Part shown: one piece after another, positions 1-7,980 of the stretch | Numbering within the stretch: the first letter of the stretch is position 1 | How the letters are laid out: each line of letters starts with the position of its first letter | Assembly (NCBI GenBank): GCA_039191605.1 | Contig: JBCCXL010000001.1 | Location: 310,001 to 374,000, forward strand | DNA: 64,000 nucleotides | Direction: 5' to 3' | Source: JBCCXL01 sp039191605 | GTDB taxonomy: Bacteria; Acidobacteriota; Thermoanaerobaculia; Multivoradales; JAHZIX01 | Program-made: the position numbers and the translations under genes | The notes under the pieces: generated by a model | The model's database searches: none | Seen by the model: only the letters and a program-made list of their open reading frames with translations | What the model was told of the DNA's origin: nothing

Positions 1-423
1 AACCGTCGGCACGTCGCGATGGTGCATTCGCTCCCAGAGCTCTCCCCGAAGCGACACCAGCTCTTCCGCTTCCGGCGGTAGAGAATAAGGGTCGTAGCCC
101 GCCGCCAAGACCCTGCCATCCCAGAGATAGCGATGAGCATCGTTGGACAGCGTCGGCTCGAGAGGCAAGAGCAGCAACCGTAAGGCGAGAGCCACCCCAA
201 AAACCAGCGCCCAGCGCGGCGAGCTCCCCCGCAAGCAAGCCATCGCCCAAACCAGGGCGACAAAGGCGAGCGCGCCAACCCCCATGGTCCAGGGCCAAGC
301 ATCTGCCAGGTCCCCGATCGCCAACCACGCCCCATGAGTTATCAACAGCATCCCGATGGACAAGCGTCGCCCACCAGCCCCGCGCGGCACCCATTGCCAG
401 CGAGACGTAGAGATCTCTGGCAC
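1..423 (-). CDS. Membrane glycosyltransferase (polyprenol-phosphomannose-dependent mannosyltransferase-like), partial
   Basis: The gene runs off the left edge, so only the first 141 codons are visible. I translated it from the reverse strand. It has hydrophobic segments (around LLITHGAWLAIGDL, then GALAFVALVWAMACL, then WALVFGVALALRLLLLPL). These are followed by a loop with SNDAHRYLWDGR and AAGYDPYSLPP, and the visible part ends in HHRDVPTV. That loop pattern (D..RYLWDGRV.AAG.NPY...HP.IPTIYPP) is known from GT-C-fold membrane mannosyltransferases that use polyprenol-phosphate sugars. I chose the GTG at 423-421 because a perfect AAGGAGG lies 8 bases upstream (438-432). A GTG at 390 and an ATG at 351 are alternatives. 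It diverges from the GT2 glycosyltransferase at 459, so both may act on one envelope glycan. The exact sugar donor is unknown. Confidence 0.7.
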   Translation of the reverse strand, partial: MPEISTSRWQWVPRGAGGRRLSIGMLLITHGAWLAIGDLADAWPWTMGVGALAFVALVWAMACLRGSSPRWALVFGVALALRLLLLPLEPTLSNDAHRYLWDGRVLAAGYDPYSLPPEAEELVSLRGELWERMHHRDVPTV

Positions 424-458
424 CCGCGGAGCCTCCTTCACCTCCCGGGAGAATACCG

Positions 459-2000
459 TTGAGCTGGTTTGACCCAACTCGTTGGGAATTGATGGTCGAT
501 CCTTCATGGCGCTGGTTGCTGGAGCCTTCCTGGGCCTTGGTGATTCTGGCACTCTACTATCTGACTCTGGGGATCTTGGCTCTGTACGGCCTTCACCGAC
601 TGTTGTTGGTCACCCTCTACTGGCGCCACGCTCGCCGCCCTCTCGAGATACCCGCGGAGCCGGAAACATGGCCTCGAGTCACGGTGCAGCTGCCCCTCTA
701 CAACGAACGCTACGTCGCCCGGCGCCTGCTCACCGCCATCGCGGCGCTCGATTATCCCCGCGATCGCCTAGAAATCCAGGTTCTAGACGACTCCACCGAC
801 GACACTCGAGATTTGGTCGCCTCCCAGGTCGATGATCTCCAGCGCCAGGGAGTCCCGATCGTCCACCTTCACCGCGAAAATCGCGAAGGCTTCAAGGCCG
901 GCGCCTTAGCCGCGGGTCTCGAGCAAGCCCAGGGAGAATTGGTCGCGGTCTTTGACGCGGACTTCATTCCCGGCGCTGATTTTCTGCGCCGCACCGTCCC
1001 CTACTTTCAGGACGACGGCATCGGCATGGTGCAAACCTGTTGGGACCACGTCAACCGGGAGTATTCGCTGCTCACCCAGGCCCAGGCGGTTCTCCTCGAT
1101 GGCCACTTCCTGGTAGAACACGCCGCCCGCCACCGCTCCGGGCGCTTCTTCAACTTCAACGGCACGGGAGGAGTGTGGCGCCGCCAAACCATCGAAGAGG
1201 CCGGCGGCTGGCAGCACGACACCCTGACGGAAGACCTCGACCTCTCCTACCGCGCCCAGCTCGCCGGTTGGCGCTTCCTCTTCCTGCCTGAGGTGAAGAC
1301 CCCCTCCGAACTGCCGATGGACGTCCACGGATTCAAAAACCAGCAGCACCGCTGGACCAAAGGCTCGGTGCAAACCGCCCGCAAGCTGCTGTGGCGGATC
1401 CTGCGCTCTAGGCTGCCCTGGACCGTGAAGACCGAAGCCTTCGTCCACCTCAGCGCGAACTTCTCGTACCTGCTGATGATCTTCCTCTCCCTCTTGGTCT
1501 TCCCCGCCATGGCGGTTCGCGGCGACCGGCTGGACGCCTCCCTGCCCTGGATCGACCTCCCCCTGCTGATCGGGGCCACCGGCTCCGTGCTCCTCTTCTA
1601 TGCCGTCAGTCAGCGCGCACGGGGGAAATCTTGGCTATCCAGCTTTGCCTGGGTGCCGATCCTCATGGGCTTGGGCATCGGCCTCTCGGTCAATAACTGC
1701 CGCGCCGTCCTCGAGGGAATGGTGGAGCGGGGAGGAACTTTTGTTCGCACCCCGAAATACAGCATCGTCGACTCCCAGCAGCGATGGCAGGATCTCGCCT
1801 ACCGCGCCCGCAAGAACCTGAGTTTCCTGCTGGAGGGTTTCCTCACTCTCTACCTAGCTCTCTGCCTTCTGCTCGCCGCCGCTTGGCAGATGTGGCTCGC
1901 CCTTCCCTTCCTCTATCTCTTCTTCCACGGCTACGGGACGATGTTCTTGCTCTCCCTCCTGCCTCGCGGCCACGGCAGCTGGATACGGGCCCAGAGCTAG
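459..2000 (+). CDS. Processive glycosyltransferase family 2 (cellulose synthase/mannan synthase-like)
   Basis: A 513-residue membrane glycosyltransferase that transfers a sugar from a nucleotide donor to a growing glycan or lipid acceptor. One N-terminal membrane helix (about residues 19-50) precedes a GT-A catalytic domain. Its motifs are DDSTDDT, the DxD in FDADF, TEDLDLSYR and QQHRWTKG (the QxxRW signature of processive GT2 enzymes). About four helices follow (roughly residues 330-500). The start is a TTG at 459 with GGGAGA six bases upstream (447-452); an ATG at 492 would remove 11 residues. Its 5' end is only 35 bp from the start of the divergent GT-C gene, leaving no room for two separate promoters. 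The acceptor is unknown; glucomannan, cellulose-like glucan and glycolipid synthesis are all possible. Confidence 0.85.
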   Translation: MSWFDPTRWELMVDPSWRWLLEPSWALVILALYYLTLGILALYGLHRLLLVTLYWRHARRPLEIPAEPETWPRVTVQLPLYNERYVARRLLTAIAALDYPRDRLEIQVLDDSTDDTRDLVASQVDDLQRQGVPIVHLHRENREGFKAGALAAGLEQAQGELVAVFDADFIPGADFLRRTVPYFQDDGIGMVQTCWDHVNREYSLLTQAQAVLLDGHFLVEHAARHRSGRFFNFNGTGGVWRRQTIEEAGGWQHDTLTEDLDLSYRAQLAGWRFLFLPEVKTPSELPMDVHGFKNQQHRWTKGSVQTARKLLWRILRSRLPWTVKTEAFVHLSANFSYLLMIFLSLLVFPAMAVRGDRLDASLPWIDLPLLIGATGSVLLFYAVSQRARGKSWLSSFAWVPILMGLGIGLSVNNCRAVLEGMVERGGTFVRTPKYSIVDSQQRWQDLAYRARKNLSFLLEGFLTLYLALCLLLAAAWQMWLALPFLYLFFHGYGTMFLLSLLPRGHGSWIRAQS

Positions 2001-2175
2001 GGGGCAGAGTTAGTCCTCCAACCCGCTCTCTCCCTTCGTCCATGCCCGCAGAGGGGCAAGGGGGAACGGCATGGAGGAGCACAGGAGCACCCTTATTACC
2101 GCTCTCGAGATTCCCCAGAGCGACACGCTATAGCCCTTCCATCACTCTTTGAACTGGCAAAAAGATGATTACGGA

Positions 2176-2204
2176 CTGAAAGAACTCGACATGCAAGCTA
2201 TACT
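2176..2204 (+). promoter_or_regulatory. Possible sigma-70 promoter of the XRE regulator
   Basis: The 274-bp gap 2001-2274 turns distinctly AT-rich after about 2150. TATACT at 2199-2204 resembles a -10 box, and CTGAAA at 2176-2181 (4 of 6 matches to TTGACA) lies 17 bp upstream of it. The start codon at 2275 is about 70 bp downstream, leaving space for an operator. Called by eye from consensus only. Confidence 0.35.
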
Positions 2205-2274
2205 TTTCCGCTAGAATATCCTCGATACAGTTTCTTCCTTTGCCCCCCCTCGACATCTAAATAGAGTTTTCATA

Positions 2275-2637
2275 ATGCTGGACTTCTCGAATATAGGACA
2301 GGCACTCAGAAAATTAAGACAAGCCAGAAAACTGAAACAATCGGAAGTCGCAGAGACTGCCGGAATCACTTCGCCCATGCTGAGCGCCTATGAGACCGGA
2401 AAGCAGCGACCCAGCTTCTCCACCATCGACAAGATCCTCGTCGCTCTAGGGTGCAGCGCCGATGACCTCACCGATGCCATGCGGCAGGAGCAGCAGGGCA
2501 ACGAGAATGCAGAGCCTCTCCTCGAAGAGCTGATTCGAAGCCTCACGAACGCGGGGATGAGCGAGAGCGAAGAGCTGCTCATGGAGCAGGTGCTTCCGAC
2601 TCTCGTGGCGGTGCTTCGCCACCTGCGCAACGAATAG
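2275..2637 (+). CDS. XRE-family helix-turn-helix transcriptional regulator
   Basis: A 120-residue protein with a Cro/C1-type helix-turn-helix at about residues 8-62: IGQALRKLRQARKLKQSEVAE, then AGITSPMLSAYETGKQRPS, then TIDKILVALGCSADDL. This fold normally binds a palindromic operator as a dimer. The tail (about residues 65-120) is acidic and helical (EPLLEELIRSLTNAG, EQVLPTLVAVLRHLR) and is probably a dimerisation or signal-sensing part, with no recognised ligand domain. The gene stands alone between a glycosyltransferase and an unknown secreted protein, so its target cannot be read from context. Self-regulation through the AT-rich upstream gap is likely but unproven. Confidence 0.85.
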   Translation: MLDFSNIGQALRKLRQARKLKQSEVAETAGITSPMLSAYETGKQRPSFSTIDKILVALGCSADDLTDAMRQEQQGNENAEPLLEELIRSLTNAGMSESEELLMEQVLPTLVAVLRHLRNE

Positions 2638-2824
2638 ACGCTGCTCCCCGCCGCAGCCCGAGGGCTCTAGCACCGTAGCGAACCTCTGGGCGACTTCAAG
2701 CCCAGGGTTGGTTGCAGAGCAGAGGCGCTTTCCGAACAGCAGTGATTTTCGGCTAGAGGCAGCGTCTGGTCAACTCGTGGGCCACGACACCCTCACCCTC
2801 CCGACCCTCGCCGTGGTGAGCCAA

Positions 2825-3844
2825 TCATCCCCCGTAGGCCGGAAGCGTGCCTCTTACCTCGCTGCGCTCCGGGCTCGACACCCCGATGCGAACCACCTGC
2901 ATGATCGCGTCCCTCGCCCCCTGCTGCCCATCGCTGCACTCCGCAACGATGTCGGCAGCGCCGGTCAGGGTGGCTCGGCGATCGCTGCGGCCAAACCATG
3001 TTCCCCAGCTTGCCCAGCTGAAGTCCTGGCAATCGACGTTGACGAAGAAGGGCAGCAGAAACCAGAGATAGCACTCTCCGCTCTCGGTACCCACTCGGTG
3101 CTGCTGCAGGCTCGCTGCTAGCAAGGCCATCTCATCCCGCTCAATTTGGGTGCGAACGACCATGAATTCGTTCTCGGTATCCCGATAAAGGCGCAGGAAG
3201 AGACCGTCGCGGAAGATCAGCATGCGATCGATGAAGGTGAAGGGATCACAGCTGGGGTCTCCCAGCATCTGGTTGTGAATCTCGAAGAGCAAGGACGTCG
3301 AGGGCTCTGCCTCGGAGCCAATGGCGGTGGGAGTCGAGGTCACCAACGCCTCGGCGGCAAACTCTAGGATCGCCTGCGCCGACCGCTCCTGGGCTTCGGC
3401 ACACCGCTCTCCCCCCACCGAGATCATCGCCACATGAGTCTGGCGGCGCCCCTCGCGCCCAAACCAGCTGAGCACCACGCTCCTGCGGGGCGGCTGCGCC
3501 GCCGGTCCATCTCCGAGAGTCGGAAGAGGGACCTCCAGTCGACAGTGCTCTTCTTCCCACAGGCCAATTTGCTCGGCTTGTAAGACAGCACCCAGAGAAG
3601 CCATCCTGGCGCCATCGGCGCTGCCGCGAAGCACGTTGACCTCGCCGCCGGCATAGACCCGGTGAACGACGATCTCGCCGTCGCGAAAGATCAAGACATC
3701 ATCGGTCCAGGCGGAGCCATCCTCCGTACGATGGTGATCTTGAGCCCAGAGCAGCAGCCCAGGGGCCGTGCTGCCATAGGCCGGCAACACGGCAGCGGCG
3801 AGCAGGATCCAGGCCGCAAGCAGAGGGCGGATCCAGCCAGTCAT
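2825..3844 (-). CDS. Secreted protein of unknown family with two copies of one domain
   Basis: From the ATG at 3844 the product has 339 residues and starts with a signal peptide (MTGWIRPLLAAWILLAAAVLPAYG). The reading frame stays open upstream to 3988, but those extra 48 residues would bury the signal peptide, so the internal start is preferred although its ribosome-binding site is weak. Two stretches match each other. The first has LLLWAQDHHR, DDVLIFRDGEIVVHRVY, LGAVLQAEQIGLWEEEHC and SVVLSWFGREGRR; the second has LLFEIHNQ, DRMLIFRDGLFLRLYRD, LLAASLQQHRVGTESGEC and TWFGRSDRR. This indicates an internal duplication of a domain of about 140 residues with one conserved Cys before each C-terminal strand. 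I recognise no family. It is transcribed away from polB and has no operon partner. Confidence 0.7.
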   Translation of the reverse strand: MTGWIRPLLAAWILLAAAVLPAYGSTAPGLLLWAQDHHRTEDGSAWTDDVLIFRDGEIVVHRVYAGGEVNVLRGSADGARMASLGAVLQAEQIGLWEEEHCRLEVPLPTLGDGPAAQPPRRSVVLSWFGREGRRQTHVAMISVGGERCAEAQERSAQAILEFAAEALVTSTPTAIGSEAEPSTSLLFEIHNQMLGDPSCDPFTFIDRMLIFRDGLFLRLYRDTENEFMVVRTQIERDEMALLAASLQQHRVGTESGECYLWFLLPFFVNVDCQDFSWASWGTWFGRSDRRATLTGAADIVAECSDGQQGARDAIMQVVRIGVSSPERSEVRGTLPAYGG

Positions 3845-3861
3845 CAAAACCGGGCGGCTCG

Positions 3862-3920
3862 AAGTCGTCGCCGGAACCGGCGCTCTTGAAAACACCGGCT
3901 CTCTCGAAAACATCGTGGGG
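3862..3920. repeat. Two direct 18-bp repeats just upstream of the secreted two-domain protein
   Basis: ACCGGCGCTCTTGAAAAC is followed directly by ACCGGCTCTCTCGAAAAC, with a degenerate flank. This lies 5' of the preferred start at 3844. It is one of several short tandem duplications near gene ends in this window. It may be non-coding leader or, if the longer reading frame is used, five to six repeated codons. Confidence 0.5.
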
Positions 3921-4049
3921 CTTGGGAATTGGAGTTCAGGCACGAGATGCAGGATCATGAGGTGGGGTCGGAACATGCGGGAACTCATCGAGGCGAGCCA
4001 TTATGCTACAAAACCATGAAGCATCTCGTCAAACGTCCAGGCTATTCAC

Positions 4050-6884
4050 TTGCCCCAAGACCCCGATGACCGCCCCAAAACCAAGGAGCACACAGCCGAG
4101 AAACGCTGGACCGAGGAACACAAATCGGGGAAACACAGCGCTGGGGAACACGGAGCCGAGGCCTTGAACACCGATAGCTCGAGGAGCGAGCCGGCTGCCG
4201 AAGGCCCCTGGGAACGGGGCTTCCTCCTGGATACGAGCTATCGCATGGTGCGAGGCCGCGCCGTCATCCATCTCTTTGGCCGCCTCGAGTCGGGAGAGAC
4301 CTTCCTGATCCGCGATGCCCGCAGCGAGCCCAGATTCTTCGTCCGGGAGCGGGACCGGGAGACGCTTCGTAGGTTAGGGCTCCCCTTCACCCCCACCGTC
4401 GGCCTGCGAGGCTTTAGGGACGGGGAAAGATTGCTGAGGGTCCACCTTCGAGATCCTCGAGATATCGCCTCGTGGCGGCACCGGCTCCACCAGCGAGAAT
4501 GCCCGACCTACGAGGCAGACCTGCACTTTCCATCGCGCTTCCTCATCGACCGAGAGCTGCGAGGGGCGCTCTCGGTGAAGGGGCATTGGCGGCCCAAGCC
4601 CCGGGGCTTGGCGGTAGACCGGCTCTACGAGGCTCCGAGCCTCAGGCCCGCTAGCTGGCCGTTGCAGCCTTGGGTGCTCTCCCTAGATATCGAGACGGAC
4701 CCCAAGGCCCAGCGACTGCTTTCCATCGCCCTCTCCGGCCGCGGCCGCCACGGCGAGATCTCCGAAGTCCTCTTGCTCTCTCCTCCGGGCCTGGAAACCC
4801 CTGCGGGCGCCGTCGGATTTGCAGACGAAGGCAGCCTGCTCCGGGCCTTCGCCGCCCGCGTACGGCACCATGACCCCGATGTCCTGACCGGCTGGAACGT
4901 CATCGATTTTGATTTCGTGGTCCTCGCCCTTCGCTCCCGCCAGCTCGGCGTCCCGCTCCCCCTCGGCCGCGACGGTGGGGCGCTCACCCTTCGCCGCGGC
5001 CGCGGCCGCTTCGCCCCCGGCCGCGCCCGCATTCCCGGCCGAGTGGTGCTCGACGGACTCCAGCTGCTCCTCATCTCCTACATCCGCATGGAGCGCCATA
5101 GCCTGGATCATGTCGCGAAAGAAGTGCTGGGAGAGGGCAAGGTAGACCTCGAAACGTCCTCCAAGGCCCCACCACCCGCTAGCGGGAACCAGGGAGGCCA
5201 AAACCAAGGAGAAAGTGCAGAGCAGAAAGAGCTCTCCGCTGCTACCGGCGATCGCGGAGCGGCAATCCTCCACGCCTTCAAGCATCGAAGGCAGGAATTC
5301 GTGCGCTACAACCTTCGCGACGCCGAGCTGGTGGTTCGCATCCTCGATCACCTCGGCCTGATCCAGCTCGCCGTCCAGCGCAGCCTCATCACCGGCTTAC
5401 CTCTGGACCGTGTGGGCGGCGCGGTCGCCGCGTTTGACTCTCTCTATCTCGCAGAGCTCCAGCAGCTTCGACTCGCCGCCCCCAGCGTCGATTCCCCCCA
5501 CCTCCCGAAGAGCACCGAGGGGAGCGGCGGTCACGTGCTGGAACCTCTGCCCGGCCTTCATCCCCTGGTTCTGGTGTTCGATTTTCGGAGCCTGTACCCA
5601 AGCCTCATCCGCACCTTCGGTATCGACCCCTTGGCGCGCCTCGACTGGGTTCCTCCTGCTGAGACTGAAGAAAGCCCGCAAGAGATCACCCCGAAAGCGC
5701 CTCAGGAAGATCACCGACGAACCCAGCCGGTGCTCGCCCCCAACGGCACCAGCTTTCGCCGCGGTGAGGGAATCCTTCCCCGCCTCCTCGATCGCCTGGC
5801 ACCGCAGCGCCAACAAGCCCAGGCTCAGGGCGACAAGGTGGCCAGCCAGGCCCTCAAGATCCTCATGAACTCCTTCTACGGAGTCCTCGGCGCCACCGGC
5901 TGTCGCTTCCGCCACCCGGACCTCACCGGAGCGATCACCTCCTTCGGACGAGAGCTCCTGCTATGGACTGCGGAAAGAGCGAAGGGCTACGGGCACCAAG
6001 TGCTCTACGGAGATACGGACAGTCTCTTCATCACCGCCCAGCGTAGCCTCCCAAACCGAGGCGGCGGGAGCGATCGCGGCGACGATGGGGAAGCCCAGCA
6101 GAGCGGCTCTAGCGACAACCAAGAGCGGCTCTCCAATCAGCAGGCCCGCCAGCGAGGGGAAGAGCTGGCGGCCCGCCTCAACGCCGACCTCCAGCGCTAC
6201 ATCACCGAACGCTGGCAGGTAGAAAGCCGCCTGGAGCTTCAATTCGAGCGCCTCTTCCTGCGCCTCGTGCTGCTCCCCACCCGCACCACCGGAGGGGGCG
6301 CCCGCAAGCGCTATGTCGGCCTCAGCCTCAGTCCCAAAGGCGAGGAAAAGCTGGTGCTCATCGGCATGGAGGCGGTGCGGCGTGACTGGACCGCCCTCGC
6401 CCGACGGGTCCAGCGGCAGCTCTACCAACGCCTCTTCGCGGACCAACCGGTGGAACACTACCTCGCCCAAACGGTAGCCTCCGCTCGCGCCGGGGAGCTC
6501 GACTACGAGCTGCTCTACCACAAGCGGCTGCGCAAGCGACTGGAGGACTACACCGCCACCTCACCACCCCACGTGGTGGCGGCCCGACGGGCCGTGGAGA
6601 TCCTGCGCCGGCAGCGAGGCGTGGCAGGCGCCCGACGAACACCGTCGAAGGATGACCGATCCACCAGCGTCGGTCGCTCCATCTCCTACCTGATGACTCG
6701 CCACGGACCTGAGCCGGTCTCGCCAGACGGGCAGCCCTTCGACCCCTCCTTCGACCCCGGCTCCATCGATCGCGAGCACTACGTGCAGCGGCAGATTCGA
6801 CCCATCGCCGAACCGGTGCTGGGGCTCCTGGGCCTCGGCTTCGACGAGGTGGTCGGCGACGCCAATCAGCTAAGGCTGTTCTGA
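4050..6884 (+). CDS. polB: Family B DNA polymerase, E. coli Pol II type
   Basis: A DNA-dependent DNA polymerase with 3'-5' proofreading. In E. coli the homologue restarts stalled forks and bypasses lesions in the SOS response. Exonuclease motifs: LSLDIETD (about residue 212), LTGWNVIDFDF, YNLRDAELV. Polymerase motifs: FDFRSLYPS (about 514), KILMNSFYG (about 607), YGDTDS (about 652), then KRYVGL. All are intact and close to E. coli Pol II. At 944 residues it is about 160 longer than E. coli Pol II. The excess lies in a repetitive head (residues 1-53) and in three low-complexity inserts at about residues 370-400, 535-565 and 668-705, between conserved motifs. The listed start is a TTG with a poor ribosome-binding site. 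Homology begins near residue 54, so a later start is possible. Single gene; no SOS box was recognised upstream. Confidence 0.92.
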   Translation: MPQDPDDRPKTKEHTAEKRWTEEHKSGKHSAGEHGAEALNTDSSRSEPAAEGPWERGFLLDTSYRMVRGRAVIHLFGRLESGETFLIRDARSEPRFFVRERDRETLRRLGLPFTPTVGLRGFRDGERLLRVHLRDPRDIASWRHRLHQRECPTYEADLHFPSRFLIDRELRGALSVKGHWRPKPRGLAVDRLYEAPSLRPASWPLQPWVLSLDIETDPKAQRLLSIALSGRGRHGEISEVLLLSPPGLETPAGAVGFADEGSLLRAFAARVRHHDPDVLTGWNVIDFDFVVLALRSRQLGVPLPLGRDGGALTLRRGRGRFAPGRARIPGRVVLDGLQLLLISYIRMERHSLDHVAKEVLGEGKVDLETSSKAPPPASGNQGGQNQGESAEQKELSAATGDRGAAILHAFKHRRQEFVRYNLRDAELVVRILDHLGLIQLAVQRSLITGLPLDRVGGAVAAFDSLYLAELQQLRLAAPSVDSPHLPKSTEGSGGHVLEPLPGLHPLVLVFDFRSLYPSLIRTFGIDPLARLDWVPPAETEESPQEITPKAPQEDHRRTQPVLAPNGTSFRRGEGILPRLLDRLAPQRQQAQAQGDKVASQALKILMNSFYGVLGATGCRFRHPDLTGAITSFGRELLLWTAERAKGYGHQVLYGDTDSLFITAQRSLPNRGGGSDRGDDGEAQQSGSSDNQERLSNQQARQRGEELAARLNADLQRYITERWQVESRLELQFERLFLRLVLLPTRTTGGGARKRYVGLSLSPKGEEKLVLIGMEAVRRDWTALARRVQRQLYQRLFADQPVEHYLAQTVASARAGELDYELLYHKRLRKRLEDYTATSPPHVVAARRAVEILRRQRGVAGARRTPSKDDRSTSVGRSISYLMTRHGPEPVSPDGQPFDPSFDPGSIDREHYVQRQIRPIAEPVLGLLGLGFDEVVGDANQLRLF
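4083..4157 (+). repeat. Five tandem 15-bp units at the 5' end of polB
   Basis: Five consecutive 15-base units, for example GAGGAACACAAATCG, GGGAAACACAGCGCT and GGGGAACACGGAGCC, share a G(R)GGAACACA-like core. In frame they encode KEHTA, EKRWT, EEHKS, GKHSA and GEHGA, a charged and probably disordered head ahead of the polymerase fold. Confidence 0.75.
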
Positions 6885-6933
6885 GACCGGATCACCGCGA
6901 TAGACCGAGGCAATGAGGAGACAATCCAGGCAA

Positions 6934-7899
6934 TCAGGGGACGACCCAGGTGCCGGTCTTGCCCTCCATCGCCTCGGTGAGGGTGTAGATATCCGTGATC
7001 AGGGCGCGGCGACCGCCATTTTCCACGAAGCGACAGGCGGCCTCGACCTTGGGCCCCATGGAGCCCGGGGGGAAATGCCCTTCCGCCAGGTAAGCGCGAG
7101 CCTGGCGCACGTTGATCCGATCTAGCGCCTGCTGCTCGGCAGTGCCGAAGCCGAGGAAGACCTTCTCCACCGCGGTCAGGATGAAGAGCTCCGACGCGCC
7201 GATCTGCTCTCCCAGCACGACGGAAGCCAGGTCTTTATCGATCACTCCCTCACAGCCGCTCAGCTCCCCCGATGCGTCCCGGGACACCGGAACTCCGCCG
7301 CCACCGGTGTTGATCACCACGGTACCCGCTTCCACCAGGCGGCGGATGGAATCCGCCTCGACGATCGCCTTGGGATCCGGTGAGGGCACCACTCGGCGGT
7401 AGCCGCGACCGCGGTCTTCCAGCACCACCCAGCCGTCCGCCCGGCGCTGCAGTGCCCGCTCTTGGTCCATGATCGGGCCGACGAATTTCGTTGGCTCGTG
7501 GAGGGCCGGGTCGTCGGCATCGACTTCCACCAGGGTCACCAAGCAGCAGATGGGCACCTCGAGCCGGCGAGCCTGGAGCTTGTTTCTCAGCACCTGCTCG
7601 ATCATGTAGCCCAGGCCGCCCTGGATATCCGCCACCATCACCGAAAGGGGGAGATCCGGGGCCTGCCCCTTGGATTGCTCCACTCGGATCATCTGGTTGC
7701 CCACCTGCGGACCATTGCCGTGGGTGAGCACCACCTGATAGCCCAGCTCCACCAGCTTCACGATGCTGTCTAGGCTGCGCTTGAGGTTGGCGTAGTCCTG
7801 CTCGACGGTGCCCTCATCGTGGGGCGACGTAATCGCATTGCCGCCGAGGGCCACCACCACTCGATGGGCGACCCGCGGCTCGCGAGACTCGTTCAGCAT
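6934..7899 (-). CDS. arcC: Carbamate kinase
   Basis: A 321-residue cytoplasmic enzyme that converts carbamoyl phosphate plus ADP to ATP and carbamate, the energy-yielding last step of arginine, agmatine or allantoin/purine fermentation. Amino-acid-kinase motifs: VVVALGGNAI at the N terminus, LTHGNGPQVGNQM for substrate binding, VINTGGGGVPV and GVIDKDLASVVL in the middle, and GHFPPGSMGPKVEAA near the C terminus. Length is normal. The ATG is preceded by GGAG. It is the last gene of an operon with a HIT protein and a YfcC-type carrier, separated from the carrier by 81 bp. No arginine deiminase or ornithine carbamoyltransferase gene is in the window, so the carbamoyl-phosphate source lies elsewhere. 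Confidence 0.95.
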   Translation of the reverse strand: MLNESREPRVAHRVVVALGGNAITSPHDEGTVEQDYANLKRSLDSIVKLVELGYQVVLTHGNGPQVGNQMIRVEQSKGQAPDLPLSVMVADIQGGLGYMIEQVLRNKLQARRLEVPICCLVTLVEVDADDPALHEPTKFVGPIMDQERALQRRADGWVVLEDRGRGYRRVVPSPDPKAIVEADSIRRLVEAGTVVINTGGGGVPVSRDASGELSGCEGVIDKDLASVVLGEQIGASELFILTAVEKVFLGFGTAEQQALDRINVRQARAYLAEGHFPPGSMGPKVEAACRFVENGGRRALITDIYTLTEAMEGKTGTWVVP

Positions 7900-7980
7900 C
7901 GACAGCTCTCCTACAGGAACTCGGCAACGGGCACGCTAAGGGGCACGCCGTAGCTCCGGAAAAGACCTCAACAATGAGGC

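Noticed and set aside
143..337. 64-codon plus-strand open frame at the left edge
   Set aside because: It is antisense to the well-supported truncated membrane glycosyltransferase on the minus strand.
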